From contig NZ_JAKUML010000005.1 of NCBI RefSeq assembly GCF_022601685.1, positions 1-64,000 of the forward strand: a DNA stretch of 64,000 bases, given 5' to 3'. A program made the translations under genes and the position numbers. Shown here piece after piece: positions 37,705 through 45,753 of this stretch. The notes under the pieces are model-generated. The model made no database searches. It saw only the letters and a program-made list of their open reading frames with translations, and was not told the origin of the DNA. The stretch comes from Acinetobacter sedimenti (lineage in GTDB: Bacteria; Pseudomonadota; Gammaproteobacteria; Pseudomonadales; Moraxellaceae). Position 1 is the stretch's first letter. Each line of letters opens with the position of its first letter.

Positions 37705-38430
37705 ATGTCCAAGCGTTTAAAGTTTTTCCTAGGTCATTTATCTGTCTCCATCGCTATTGCTTTATTGGTAGTTGGTTTAGTTTTCCTGATTTGGTATCCA
37801 ACACCTTTAGGAAAAGCCTTGGGGGTAACACAGCTCTTTTTAATGTTGGTAGTTATTGATGTTATTTTGGGGCCTTTGTTGGGATTGTTGGTCTATAAAG
37901 AGGGTAAGAAGACATTAAAATTTGATTTAGCTACGGTTGTTATTTTGCAATTAAGTGCTTTAGGTTATGGTATTTATAGTATTGCGGAAGGGCGTCCAGT
38001 ATGGATTGTTTATGATACAGCTACATTTACAGTTATAAAGAATAGCGAAATAGAAACGAAAAATATTGAACAGGCAAAACCTGAGTATCAAAAACCTTCT
38101 TTGTTTAAGCCCCAATACGTGAGTTTAAATGCCGACCTGAAACCAACAATGCAAGCATTGCTACATTCCTCATCGCAAAGTACAGCGAGTCGTTATCCTA
38201 TTTATTATACAAATCTATCGAGTGCAAAATTGCGTATGCAGTTTAGTGCATTACCTATAAAGTTTCTTGAGCACTATAATGATAAAAGCAAGGTAGATAA
38301 GGTGGTTAAAAAATATCCACAAGCAGATTCATGGGTTGGGCTGTCTGCTCCAATGCGGGATATGGTTGTGCTCATCAATAAAGAAAAAGGCGAAGTGGTT
38401 AAAATCGTCGATCTTCGACCATGGAAATAA
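37705..38430 (+). CDS. TfpX/TfpZ family type IV pilin accessory protein
   Basis: A 241-residue protein with three or four N-terminal membrane helices (residues about 10-125: LVVGLVFLIWYPTPLGKALGV, LFLMLVVIDVILGPLLGLLVY, TVVILQLSALGYGIYSIAEG) and a periplasmic C-terminal domain. The WYP-TPL, DVILGPLLGLLVYKEGKK and ARPV-like GRPVWIVYD segments are characteristic of TfpX/TfpZ, proteins encoded beside certain Pseudomonas pilin alleles and needed for, or aiding, assembly of those pilins. Its place after two pilins is the expected one. The exact subtype (TfpX, TfpY or TfpZ) cannot be fixed by eye. Confidence 0.85.
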   Translation: MSKRLKFFLGHLSVSIAIALLVVGLVFLIWYPTPLGKALGVTQLFLMLVVIDVILGPLLGLLVYKEGKKTLKFDLATVVILQLSALGYGIYSIAEGRPVWIVYDTATFTVIKNSEIETKNIEQAKPEYQKPSLFKPQYVSLNADLKPTMQALLHSSSQSTASRYPIYYTNLSSAKLRMQFSALPIKFLEHYNDKSKVDKVVKKYPQADSWVGLSAPMRDMVVLINKEKGEVVKIVDLRPWK

Positions 38431-38456
38431 CATTGAAATTAGCTGTTATAGCACAT

Positions 38457-38486
38457 AAAAAATCCCGCATTCAGCGGGATTTTTTT
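38457..38486. terminator. Bidirectional terminator between the TfpX/TfpZ gene and bfr
   Basis: AAAAAATCCCGC (38457-38468) pairs with GCGGGATTTTTT (38474-38485) around ATTCA; runs of A and T on both sides serve both converging genes. Confidence 0.93.
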
Positions 38487-38500
38487 GAGCAAATGAAAAA

Positions 38501-38974
38501 TTATTCTTCTTCCATATTCTTCTGAATAAAGTTCTCAATACCGACTTTTCCGATCAGATCAAGCTGTGTATCTGCCCAGTCGAGATAGTCTTCGTCTTTT
38601 TCTAAGATGCTACGAAGTAAATCACGAGTAACATAATCCATCTCTTGCTCAGCCATTTTGACCGCAGATTGTAACGCTTCGATATTTTCTTTGGCTTTGC
38701 GTACATCACATTTCAACACTTCTTCGGTATGTTGTCCAATATAGAGCTTGCCGAGATGTTGTAGGTTTGGAAGACCTTCTAAGAACAGAATGCGCTCAAT
38801 GACTTTATCCGCATGCTTCATCTGACGGATTGATTCTTTATATTCCGCTTCGCCGAGACCTTCGATACCCCAGTCGTTAAACATGCGTGAATGCAAAAAA
38901 TACTGATTGATTGCAGTCAACTCATGAAAAAGCACTTGGTTCAACTGCTGAATGACTTGCTTACTGCCTTGCAT
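38501..38974 (-). CDS. bfr: Bacterioferritin subunit with degenerate ferroxidase centre
   Basis: 157 residues from ATG 38974 (GGAG seven bases upstream; a longer frame adds ten unlikely residues). It aligns with bacterioferritin along its length without gaps: HELTAINQYFLHSRMFNDWG and IERILFLEGLPNLQHLGKL. Heme ligand M52 is present, and ferroxidase ligands E18 and H54 are kept, but the positions of E51, E94, E127 and H130 in E. coli are Gln, Ala, Asp and Tyr here. This subunit therefore probably cannot oxidise iron alone and may act in a mixed shell with another Bfr, as in bacteria with two Bfr types. The bfd gene follows upstream on the same strand, with its own terminator. Confidence 0.93.
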   Translation of the reverse strand: MQGSKQVIQQLNQVLFHELTAINQYFLHSRMFNDWGIEGLGEAEYKESIRQMKHADKVIERILFLEGLPNLQHLGKLYIGQHTEEVLKCDVRKAKENIEALQSAVKMAEQEMDYVTRDLLRSILEKDEDYLDWADTQLDLIGKVGIENFIQKNMEEE

Positions 38975-39141
38975 ATCACCACTCCAAAATATAGAAAACT
39001 TCAAAATCTTAATTTATAAATAGTCTAAGCGTTTCAAAGCTACGGTGCGAGGACTTTTTAGAACAGCAAATGAGAATAAAAATGAATATGGCTGTGAACA
39101 AAGCTCAGCATCAGCAAGCTAAAGGTCACAAAATGGTGATA

Positions 39142-39170
39142 AAAATAAACCCGCCTTGAGTCATGGCGGG
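39142..39170 (-). terminator. Terminator downstream of bfd
   Basis: CCCGCC (39150-39155) and GGCGGG (39165-39170) with loop TTGAGTCAT; on the minus strand the stem is followed by TTTATTTTT. Confidence 0.8.
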
Positions 39171-39230
39171 GGAGGAGTAGTTTGTGATTTTGATTATTTA
39201 TTTGGTTGTAATGGTTGCTTCTAAATCGTG

Positions 39231-39425
39231 TTAAGCTGCAACAGAGATTCGTACTGCGATTTCCGCAAGTTCTTCAGAAATAATCGCTTTTGCTTCAGGA
39301 ACGCAACGCCCACAACACGTACCAAGATCAAGCATTTCACGGACGTCACGAATGCTTTCTGCGCCATTTTGCATCGCATTTTTGATATCTTGGTCGGTAA
39401 TACCACGGCATAAACAAACGTACAT
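39231..39425 (-). CDS. bfd: Bacterioferritin-associated ferredoxin
   Basis: A 64-residue 2Fe-2S protein. The four cluster cysteines are in the Bfd arrangement CxC (YVCLCRGIT, residues 4 and 6) and CxxC (TCCGRCVPEA), within the BFD/(2Fe-2S) helical fold. In Pseudomonas, Bfd docks on bacterioferritin and reduces stored iron so that it can leave under iron starvation. A Fur box lies just before the start, which fits induction when iron is low. It is transcribed toward bfr but separated by a terminator. Confidence 0.95.
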   Translation of the reverse strand: MYVCLCRGITDQDIKNAMQNGAESIRDVREMLDLGTCCGRCVPEAKAIISEELAEIAVRISVAA

Positions 39426-39459
39426 CGAACAAACCTGATGTGTAAATTGGATAAGTAAT

Positions 39460-39482
39460 ATTATTGATAATTGTTATCGTTT
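39460..39482. promoter_or_regulatory. Fur box upstream of bfd
   Basis: TTATTGATAATTGTTATCGT contains the inverted pair GATAA (39466-39470) / TTATC (39474-39478) and resembles the 19-base Fur consensus. It lies 35-57 bases before the bfd start, where Fur would block transcription in iron-rich cells. Confidence 0.8.
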
Positions 39483-39520
39483 GTCAACAAGTTTGATTGT
39501 TTTTCATGTTAATTTTAATC

Positions 39521-39568
39521 GAAAAAAAAGATCAAAAACTTATTTTTTATCGAAAGTTTGTGATCTTT
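39521..39568 (-). terminator. Terminator downstream of the Rid-family gene
   Basis: AAAGATCAAAAACT (39527-39540) pairs with AGTTTGTGATCTTT (39555-39568) with one mismatch; on the minus strand eight T residues follow. It precedes the bfd promoter region. Confidence 0.75.
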
Positions 39569-39584
39569 AGTGGAGTTAACTGGT

Positions 39585-39968
39585 TTATTTATTAATACAA
39601 ACGATACCATCCATTTCAACGAGAGCGCCCTTTGGAAGGCTTGCAACGCCGAGTGCTGCACGAGCAGGGTAAGGCTGTGCAAAGTATTCCCCCATGATCT
39701 GATTAACCAGTTGAAAATGAGAAAGGTCAGTGAGGAAAATGTTTAACTTCGCAATATCCGCCAAACTTGCATCGGCGGCAGTGCAAACAGCTTTGATATT
39801 GTCAAATACACGACGGATTTGCGCTTCAATCCCATCCACAAGTTCCATGCTATATGGATCTAAGCCAATTTGCCCTGAAAGGTATAGTGTACTATCCACC
39901 AAGATCGCTTGAGAATATGTGCCAATCGCAGCAGGTGCATGTTCGGTATGGATAACTTGTCGTGACAT
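39585..39968 (-). CDS. ridA: Rid family (RidA/YjgF) reactive intermediate deaminase
   Basis: A 127-residue protein of the RidA family, which hydrolyses reactive enamines and imines formed by pyridoxal enzymes such as threonine dehydratase. [29 protein letters not shown] at the N-terminus, the conserved Arg in [23 protein letters not shown], and the C-terminal E-D-IVCI strand are family hallmarks. The conserved Arg (PARAALGV) binds the substrate carboxylate. It lies 48 bases after spoT in the same direction and may be read through from it. Confidence 0.93.
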   Translation of the reverse strand: MSRQVIHTEHAPAAIGTYSQAILVDSTLYLSGQIGLDPYSMELVDGIEAQIRRVFDNIKAVCTAADASLADIAKLNIFLTDLSHFQLVNQIMGEYFAQPYPARAALGVASLPKGALVEMDGIVCINK

Positions 39969-40016
39969 GGGAGTGTGTCTCCTAAAATTAATAAATTAAA
40001 TGTAATGCGAAACTAT

Positions 40017-42119
40017 TTAACTGACTTTTGCAGTTTGATGATTGGCAAAAGGCATAAGTAATCGGGTAATTTTCGGGAAATTCAGTGTCATACGTAATTC
40101 GCGAATAATGCTTGCAAGATGGCGACGATCATTCACCACGATATTAAAGTAAGTGGCATTGCTTTCGTGTAGAACAGATTCAACCCCTGCGTTGGCTTTG
40201 CGTGCACGATAGATCGCCTCTGAGGTTTGTTCATCATTCAATGATTCATCAATCGCAAGATAAGCGTTGAATCGTGCGCCTTCAGGATTTTGATCATACC
40301 ATGAAAGTGGCATGATGTTTTCAGGGTGCTTGTGTTGCTCTTGCAATAGATTGTTGCATTTGGTGCGATGTACGATTAAACCACGACGAGTAAGATGCCC
40401 CATGATTTGATCGCCAAAGACAGGATTGCAACAATGTCCGTATTTCACTTCAACGCCTTCAGTACCTTGAATTAGAATCAGTGTATTATCATCTTTTGTT
40501 GATTGTTGATGATGCAGGCGATTGGCAACCAATTGCGGTAAAAGATCGCCAACTGCGATTTGCTCGTACAAAGCTTCTTTGGTTTCAAGATGACGCCATT
40601 CCAATAAGCATTGCCAGTCTTTATCTGAAAGTTGATCAATCGAGTCGTTAAACATGCGTAGCGCACGATTCAAAGCTTGTTGACCAATCAAGATCTGCTC
40701 ATCAAAATCTTGATCGCGTAAAATGTTTTGAATAGCACGACGTGCTTTTTGTGTGTTGATAAAGCTGAGCCAATCAGGATTTGGCGTAGCAAGTACATCA
40801 GTAATAATTTCGACGACTTGACTATTCAGAATCGGTGTAGAAAGTGGTTTTTGCGTACCATTGATTTTACAGCCTACCGCATGGTTGCCTAAGAACAAAC
40901 TGGCGGCATAAGCAAAATCAACAGCCGTTGCACCACGAGGAAGTTCGTGAATATGACCGTGTGGGGTATAAGCGATGATTTTTTCTTGATGTAAATAATC
41001 GAGCAGGTCGTTGAATGTTGTTTTTGCACAATTTTCATCAATCAAATCATTTAAGCTTTGTAGCGATGCTTGAATGGCTGAGCGACATGTTTGCGGTGCG
41101 GCCTCACCAAGTACCATGCCAAAGCGAGCAGTTTTTCGCATTAACTCGGTTTGAATATTTAAGCTTAAAAAGGTCTTTTCGCCTTGCAGTTCTAATAATA
41201 ATGCTTGATTACCGCCAGGCATAGGGCGACGAATATGGTCGGTATAGCTGAGTGTGGTAAATTGTGCAGTCATTAATTTGACTAAATCATCGCAATCTTG
41301 CACACGTTGCAAAATAATGTCAAAAGTATGGCTGTGTGTGAGCTGATTAAGGTCAAGCTTGTTTTTAATAAAGTGGCGCAAGAGCTTGGTATTATTATTT
41401 TTCTTTTTGATGCGACCTTGAATGTTGTTGTCGCTAAGGATTTGATTGAGCTTTTCTTCCCAAAAGTTTTGATATTCTTGTCGTTTGAGTTTGGTGTCTG
41501 CGAGGGCTTGCTGAATGCTGGCGTACATGTCGATATCAAGATTTTGATAACAGAGGTCTTCGAGCCAGTCCCCCATTTCGTTCATGCCGACAAGGCGAGC
41601 CATTGGCACATAAATATCAAAAGTTTCACGTGCGATGCGCTCACGTTTATCAGGACGCAAAGCATCTAATGTCGTCATATTATGATAACGATCAGACAGT
41701 TTAATAATAATGACACGTGGATCGTGTAAGGTCGCTTGCAAAAATTTGCGGAATGAAGCGGCTTTGTTGTATTGCTTGTCACTCGAACTGGTGAGTTTTG
41801 TTACACCATCAACCAAATGTGCCACAGTGGCATTAAAACGTTCGGTAATTTGTTCTTTATTGACTTCAGTATCTTCGATGACATCATGTAAGAGAGCAGC
41901 CATAAGTGTATCTGCATCCATGCGCATATGGGCAAGTAAACACGCCACCGCAATCGGATGGAGAATATATGGCTCACCGCTTTTTCGCGTCACTCCTGCA
42001 TGTGCTTCATCTGCGAAGTCACTTGCCTCCATCACTGCGGCTACTTTATCGGGGGATAAGTACGGTGTAATGATGGATTGGAGCTGTTGCTTGGCATGGC
42101 TGACGGCATCACCTGGCAT
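40017..42119 (-). CDS. spoT: SpoT (p)ppGpp hydrolase with decayed synthetase domain
   Basis: A 700-residue long RelA/SpoT homologue. The N-terminal HD hydrolase domain is intact: SGEPYILHPIAVA, LLHDVIEDTEV, KLSDRYHNMTTLDAL. In the following synthetase region the usual RxKS, GYQSLH-type and EVQIRT-type motifs are missing; only scattered residues such as NIQTELMRKTARFG remain. The TGS domain (GATAVDFAYAASLFLGNHAVG), helical and zinc-finger-like (HCCNPVFGDQIMGHLTRRGLIVH) regions and a C-terminal ACT domain are present. So it should remove but not make (p)ppGpp, as reported for Moraxellaceae SpoT. In contrast with E. coli, rpoZ and gmk are upstream but separated by 335 bases and a terminator. Confidence 0.92.
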   Translation of the reverse strand: MPGDAVSHAKQQLQSIITPYLSPDKVAAVMEASDFADEAHAGVTRKSGEPYILHPIAVACLLAHMRMDADTLMAALLHDVIEDTEVNKEQITERFNATVAHLVDGVTKLTSSSDKQYNKAASFRKFLQATLHDPRVIIIKLSDRYHNMTTLDALRPDKRERIARETFDIYVPMARLVGMNEMGDWLEDLCYQNLDIDMYASIQQALADTKLKRQEYQNFWEEKLNQILSDNNIQGRIKKKNNNTKLLRHFIKNKLDLNQLTHSHTFDIILQRVQDCDDLVKLMTAQFTTLSYTDHIRRPMPGGNQALLLELQGEKTFLSLNIQTELMRKTARFGMVLGEAAPQTCRSAIQASLQSLNDLIDENCAKTTFNDLLDYLHQEKIIAYTPHGHIHELPRGATAVDFAYAASLFLGNHAVGCKINGTQKPLSTPILNSQVVEIITDVLATPNPDWLSFINTQKARRAIQNILRDQDFDEQILIGQQALNRALRMFNDSIDQLSDKDWQCLLEWRHLETKEALYEQIAVGDLLPQLVANRLHHQQSTKDDNTLILIQGTEGVEVKYGHCCNPVFGDQIMGHLTRRGLIVHRTKCNNLLQEQHKHPENIMPLSWYDQNPEGARFNAYLAIDESLNDEQTSEAIYRARKANAGVESVLHESNATYFNIVVNDRRHLASIIRELRMTLNFPKITRLLMPFANHQTAKVS

Positions 42120-42454
42120 AAAAGATGGATCCTAAAAGCTGATTTTTTGCAAAAAATTACTCACCCTATAATGAAAAGCAAAACGTCTGAGTTGTCAAAT
42201 ATTTTTTGCTAAATTGTCTATTATGTCGGCTGTAATTTAAGGCTTTGTTTCGATTTGAACAATGCTGTGAAATTGCTGAGAGGAGTCAAGTTTGAAACGA
42301 AAATCTGTTCATCAAAAGCGGTATAAGTAAAAAAATATGAATTTCAAATCATAAAATAAAAAACCAATGCAACTTAGGCATTGGCTTTTAAAAACGGATA
42401 AACAATTGCGACTTTAGAGGTCAAAGCTGAAAAGCTAAAACTTAGAAACTAGAG
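42120..42454 (-). other. Spacer between rpoZ and spoT with rpoZ terminator
   Basis: 335 AT-rich bases without an ORF of note. Near its right end is the rpoZ terminator: CCAATGC (42364-42370) pairs with GCATTGG (42378-42384), and on the minus strand T residues follow (42352-42363). Between it and rpoZ are short imperfect repeats of AAGCTAAAA/GAAACTAGAG type. The left half presumably holds the spoT promoter; no confident -35/-10 pair was identified. Confidence 0.6.
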
Positions 42455-42733
42455 TTAAAAGCTAAAGTTGTCTAGGTTGATTGCATCGGTTGAGAGCGCC
42501 ATATCAAACTGGTTGTGCTCAAGGTCTTGATCACGTTGCTTTAAGATATCTTTATTGATATGACCTTCAGCGATTTCACGAAGTGCAACTACAGAAGGTT
42601 TGTCATTATCCCATTCTACAGTCGGCTCTACGCCTTGACGTGCGATTTGACGGGCACGTTTGCTTGCAACCAAAACCAACTCAAAACGGTTGTCTACATT
42701 TTCTAAGCAATCTTCAACAGTTACGCGTGCCAT
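42455..42733 (-). CDS. rpoZ: RNA polymerase omega subunit
   Basis: 92 residues from ATG 42733; the longer frame adds seven residues not typical of the family. The N-terminal [31 protein letters not shown] is diagnostic. Omega helps assemble RNA polymerase and is part of a (p)ppGpp binding site, linking it to spoT downstream. It lies 111 bases after gmk and has its own terminator, so it can be expressed independently of spoT. Confidence 0.97.
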   Translation of the reverse strand: MARVTVEDCLENVDNRFELVLVASKRARQIARQGVEPTVEWDNDKPSVVALREIAEGHINKDILKQRDQDLEHNQFDMALSTDAINLDNFSF

Positions 42734-42844
42734 GATCTGCCCTGTAATATTCAAATTTAAAATAGTCGCAAATTATAGCCAAATTGATGCGGTGACTCAA
42801 GCTGAATGTTTGAACTTAAGTTTTTGGCAGGCAATTGAAGTACT

Positions 42845-43468
42845 TTATTTAACTTGAGGAGTAAGTAGATTTTGAATTAAATCGCTATGGCGATTGGCTT
42901 GTTGGGTGAGGGTCATGCGATTCGCAGTAATGACTGATTCTAGCTCATGCAAAGCGCGATCAAAAGAATCATTGATAATAATATAGTCAAAATTGACATA
43001 TTGTTGCATGTCAGAAACGGCACAACTCAGGCGATGTTCAATCACCTCTACGCTATCTGTACCACGATTGGAAAGGCGTTGGCGTAGATCGTACTGACTT
43101 GGCGGAAGAATGAAAATTTGAATTGATTTTGGGAATAGTTTACGGACTTGAGATGCGCCTTGCCAGTCAATTTCTAGCAACACGTCATGACCTTGCTTGA
43201 GTTGTTCTTCAACGGTGCGCTGTGATGTGCCGTAATAATTGCCAAATACTTCGGCATATTCGATAAATCCACCTTGCTCGATTTGCGCAGTAAAGCTGTC
43301 TTTTTCAATAAAATGATAATGAATGCCATCCAACTCACCATTGCGTTTCGGGCGAGTGGTGTGTGATACAGACACATGTAGATTGCTCGTGCGATCGAGT
43401 AATGCTTTTACCAGTGAAGTTTTGCCTGTGCCAGATGCAGCGGCAACCACAAAAAGTAAACCCGACAT
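42845..43468 (-). CDS. gmk: Guanylate kinase
   Basis: A 207-residue enzyme that phosphorylates GMP to GDP. The P-loop is [16 protein letters not shown], the GMP-binding segment [19 protein letters not shown] and Y-G-T-S in [14 protein letters not shown] are present, along with [16 protein letters not shown] and the lid [17 protein letters not shown]. Standard length. It is divergent from ispH over a 154-base spacer and heads the gmk-rpoZ pair on the minus strand. Confidence 0.97.
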   Translation of the reverse strand: MSGLLFVVAAASGTGKTSLVKALLDRTSNLHVSVSHTTRPKRNGELDGIHYHFIEKDSFTAQIEQGGFIEYAEVFGNYYGTSQRTVEEQLKQGHDVLLEIDWQGASQVRKLFPKSIQIFILPPSQYDLRQRLSNRGTDSVEVIEHRLSCAVSDMQQYVNFDYIIINDSFDRALHELESVITANRMTLTQQANRHSDLIQNLLTPQVK

Positions 43469-43622
43469 GCGAAATTTTCCTGTATCATATTTATAGTGGA
43501 GATTGTAGTAGAATGTCTTTCGAAACTAAACCCACATTGCAGTAATTTGACGCAATTAAATTGACATTGCGATCAGCTAAAATTGATGAAATCAGCAAAT
43601 AATTCTAGTGACTAGGTGAATC

Positions 43623-44573
43623 ATGCAAATACTTTTGGCGAATCCTCGAGGCTTTTGTGCAGGTGTTGATCGTGCCATTGCGATCGTCAATCGCGCACTA
43701 GAATGCTTTGGTGCGCCAATCTATGTGCGTCATGAGGTGGTTCATAATAAATTTGTTGTTGATGACTTAAAGCAACGTGGTGCGATCTTTGTTGATGAGC
43801 TTGATCAGGTGCCTGATGATGCGATTGTCATCTTTAGTGCGCATGGCGTATCTAAAGCAGTTCAGCAAGAAGCTGAGCATCGTCAGCTCAAAGTATTTGA
43901 CGCAACTTGTCCGCTGGTGACTAAAGTTCATTTGGAAGTGCTGAAGTATTCTCGTGAGGGTATGGAAGCTATCTTAATTGGTCATCATGGTCATCCTGAA
44001 GTTGAGGGGACGATGGGTCAGTTTGATGTCAAATATGGTGGGCAGATTTATTTGGTTGAAGATGAGCAGGATGTTGCGCAGCTTCAAGTGAATGACCCTG
44101 AGAAATTGGCATTTGTTACCCAAACGACCTTATCTATTGATGACACATCGAAAGTCATTGAGGCATTGCGTGCAAAATATCCGCTGATTCAAGGGCCTCG
44201 AAAAGATGATATTTGCTATGCCACGCAAAACCGTCAAGATGCAGTGCGTGATCTTGCAGAGCAGTGCGATGTGGTTTTGGTGGTCGGTTCACCAAACTCA
44301 TCAAACTCAAACCGTTTGCGTGAGCTTGCTGAGCGTATGGGGAAAAAAGCATTTCTCATAGATAATGCAGATGAAATGCGCCAAGTGTGGTTTGATAAAA
44401 ATAATAAGATTGGTGTGACTGCAGGGGCGTCTGCACCTGAAATTTTGATCAAACAAGTCCTTGATCGCTTGCAGGAATGGGGGGCAACCTCTCCTGAAGA
44501 GCTTGCAGGGCAAGAAGAACATATCACTTTTAGTTTGCCTAAAGAGCTTCGAATCAAAGTGATTGAAGCATAA
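43623..44573 (+). CDS. ispH: 4-hydroxy-3-methylbut-2-enyl diphosphate reductase
   Basis: A 316-residue iron-sulfur enzyme, the last step of the MEP isoprenoid pathway. The three cluster cysteines are visible in [26 protein letters not shown] and [13 protein letters not shown], and the catalytic Glu region is in [27 protein letters not shown] is the conserved diphosphate loop. Normal length. A terminator follows before the minor-pilin operon. Confidence 0.97.
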   Translation: MQILLANPRGFCAGVDRAIAIVNRALECFGAPIYVRHEVVHNKFVVDDLKQRGAIFVDELDQVPDDAIVIFSAHGVSKAVQQEAEHRQLKVFDATCPLVTKVHLEVLKYSREGMEAILIGHHGHPEVEGTMGQFDVKYGGQIYLVEDEQDVAQLQVNDPEKLAFVTQTTLSIDDTSKVIEALRAKYPLIQGPRKDDICYATQNRQDAVRDLAEQCDVVLVVGSPNSSNSNRLRELAERMGKKAFLIDNADEMRQVWFDKNNKIGVTAGASAPEILIKQVLDRLQEWGATSPEELAGQEEHITFSLPKELRIKVIEA

Positions 44574-44640
44574 ATTTGGAAGCTTGGTGATCAATTTGTT
44601 ATCACAGTCATTTTAGCTATTTCTAAGTATTAATTTTCAA

Positions 44641-44665
44641 GCCAGCTGATGTCAGTTGGCTTTTT
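44641..44665 (+). terminator. Terminator of ispH
   Basis: GCCAGCTGA (44641-44649) pairs with TCAGTTGGC (44652-44660) with one G-U wobble; five T residues follow. Confidence 0.85.
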
Positions 44666-44709
44666 GCCTTTTATCTTCAAAATCAGCCATTAATCAAGAA
44701 ATGTATTTC

Positions 44710-44739
44710 TTGACGAGCTTATTGTATTATCTTTGTATT
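44710..44739 (+). promoter_or_regulatory. Possible promoter of the minor-pilin operon
   Basis: TTGACG at 44710-44715 and TGTATT at 44734-44739 are 18 bases apart, a fair sigma-70 type pair, just before the operon. Unlike the major pilins, no sigma-54 promoter was seen here. Confidence 0.3.
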
Positions 44740-44766
44740 GGGGTAATAGGATTTAAGAGGCATATC

Positions 44767-45240
44767 ATGCCAAGTAAAGGTTTTACATTAATTGAAATGA
44801 TGGTAACGATTGCAATTGCTGCAATTATAGCCTCTATTGCAGTTCCAAGTTTTGCTGATTACATGGAGTCGTACCGACTAAACCAAAGCGCTAAGCAAAT
44901 GCTGACAGGGCTTAGAGAGGGTAGAAGTCGTGCAGCTGCATTAAAAAATAGTGTAATCGTTTGTTCTGATCGAGATAGCTCTGGTGCAACAGTATCAGAA
45001 ACAGCTTGTGTGACTAATGCAATACCATCTGCAACGGCGGCGGATTTCATCGCTGAGAATCGTGTGGTTCTTGTGCAAATTTCTCAAGGTGTTGATGTTT
45101 CTGGGGCTGAGGAATATGTCTTTAATCCAACAGGATCGGTTCGAACAGCTGGTAGCACGGAGTTTTGTCTAGCTGGGAAAGAGCGTGAAATTCGAGTGGC
45201 TGTCTTGGGTGCAGTTGATATGCGAGAGGGGACCTGCTAA
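44767..45240 (+). CDS. fimT: Minor pilin FimT/GspH type
   Basis: About 157 residues from ATG 44767; a longer frame to 44656 adds residues upstream of the prepilin leader. The leader MPSKG is cleaved before FTLIEMMVTIAIAAIIASIA, with Glu5. The C-terminal domain has a pair of cysteines (VCSDRDSSGATVSETAC) and the GspH/FimT strand layout. FimT and FimU minor pilins help start pilus assembly, and FimT binds DNA in transformation. First gene of a seven-gene operon; its stop overlaps the pilV start by one base (TAATG). Confidence 0.88.
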   Translation: MPSKGFTLIEMMVTIAIAAIIASIAVPSFADYMESYRLNQSAKQMLTGLREGRSRAAALKNSVIVCSDRDSSGATVSETACVTNAIPSATAADFIAENRVVLVQISQGVDVSGAEEYVFNPTGSVRTAGSTEFCLAGKEREIRVAVLGAVDMREGTC

Positions 45241-45752
45241 TGCTTAATTATAAAATACAAAAAGGTGTTGGTTTGGTAGAGGTGCTGGTAGCGCTCATTG
45301 TTTTGGCCTTGGGGGTTCTTGGTTACACAGCCTTGCAACTTAGAGCAGTGGATGCAAGTGGCGAAGCATTAGTGAAATCTCAAGCAATTCTAGTAATGCG
45401 TGGTTTGACTGAAAGTATTCGAGCAAATGAGAGCGGGCAGGGGAGCTACCCAGCAGCTGTGCAGTCTTATGTAGGGATAACTCCGACAACAGTTGCACCT
45501 AGAACTTGTTTAAATCAAACTTGTACGCCTGCGCAAATGGCGACTTTTGATGCTTTCGTGTCAGCAAGAGCGGCACAGAATGTAGGAATACAGATGACAA
45601 TGGTGGGTTGTCCAGGAACAAGTGGTCGAAGACAGTGTCTTTTTGCTGCATGGGATGACACTCAGTTACAAGCAACAACTTTTGCGCAGTGTATGGGGGC
45701 AAATGGTGTGTATGTTGCTGGAGCGAAGTGCGTCATGATGGAGGCATATTGA
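45240..45752 (+). CDS. pilV: Minor pilin PilV
   Basis: A 170-residue minor pilin with leader MLNYKIQKG, then VGLVEVLVALIVLALGVLGYTALQLRAVDASGEALVKSQA, the N-terminal helix typical of PilV, with Glu5. Cysteines in APRTCLNQTCTP and GCPGTSGRRQCLF are probably disulfide-bonded. In Acinetobacter baylyi a similar gene is called comB. It couples to fimT by a one-base overlap and ends one base before pilW. Confidence 0.88.
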   Translation: MLNYKIQKGVGLVEVLVALIVLALGVLGYTALQLRAVDASGEALVKSQAILVMRGLTESIRANESGQGSYPAAVQSYVGITPTTVAPRTCLNQTCTPAQMATFDAFVSARAAQNVGIQMTMVGCPGTSGRRQCLFAAWDDTQLQATTFAQCMGANGVYVAGAKCVMMEAY

Positions 45753-45753
45753 T

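Noticed and set aside
38501-39004. Longer bfr reading frame starting at 39004
   Set aside because: The ten extra residues are not part of bacterioferritin, and the ATG at 38974 has GGAG at good spacing.
44656-44766. Longer reading frame before fimT starting at 44656
   Set aside because: It would put about 37 residues before the prepilin leader and overlaps the ispH terminator; ATG 44767 is the sensible start.
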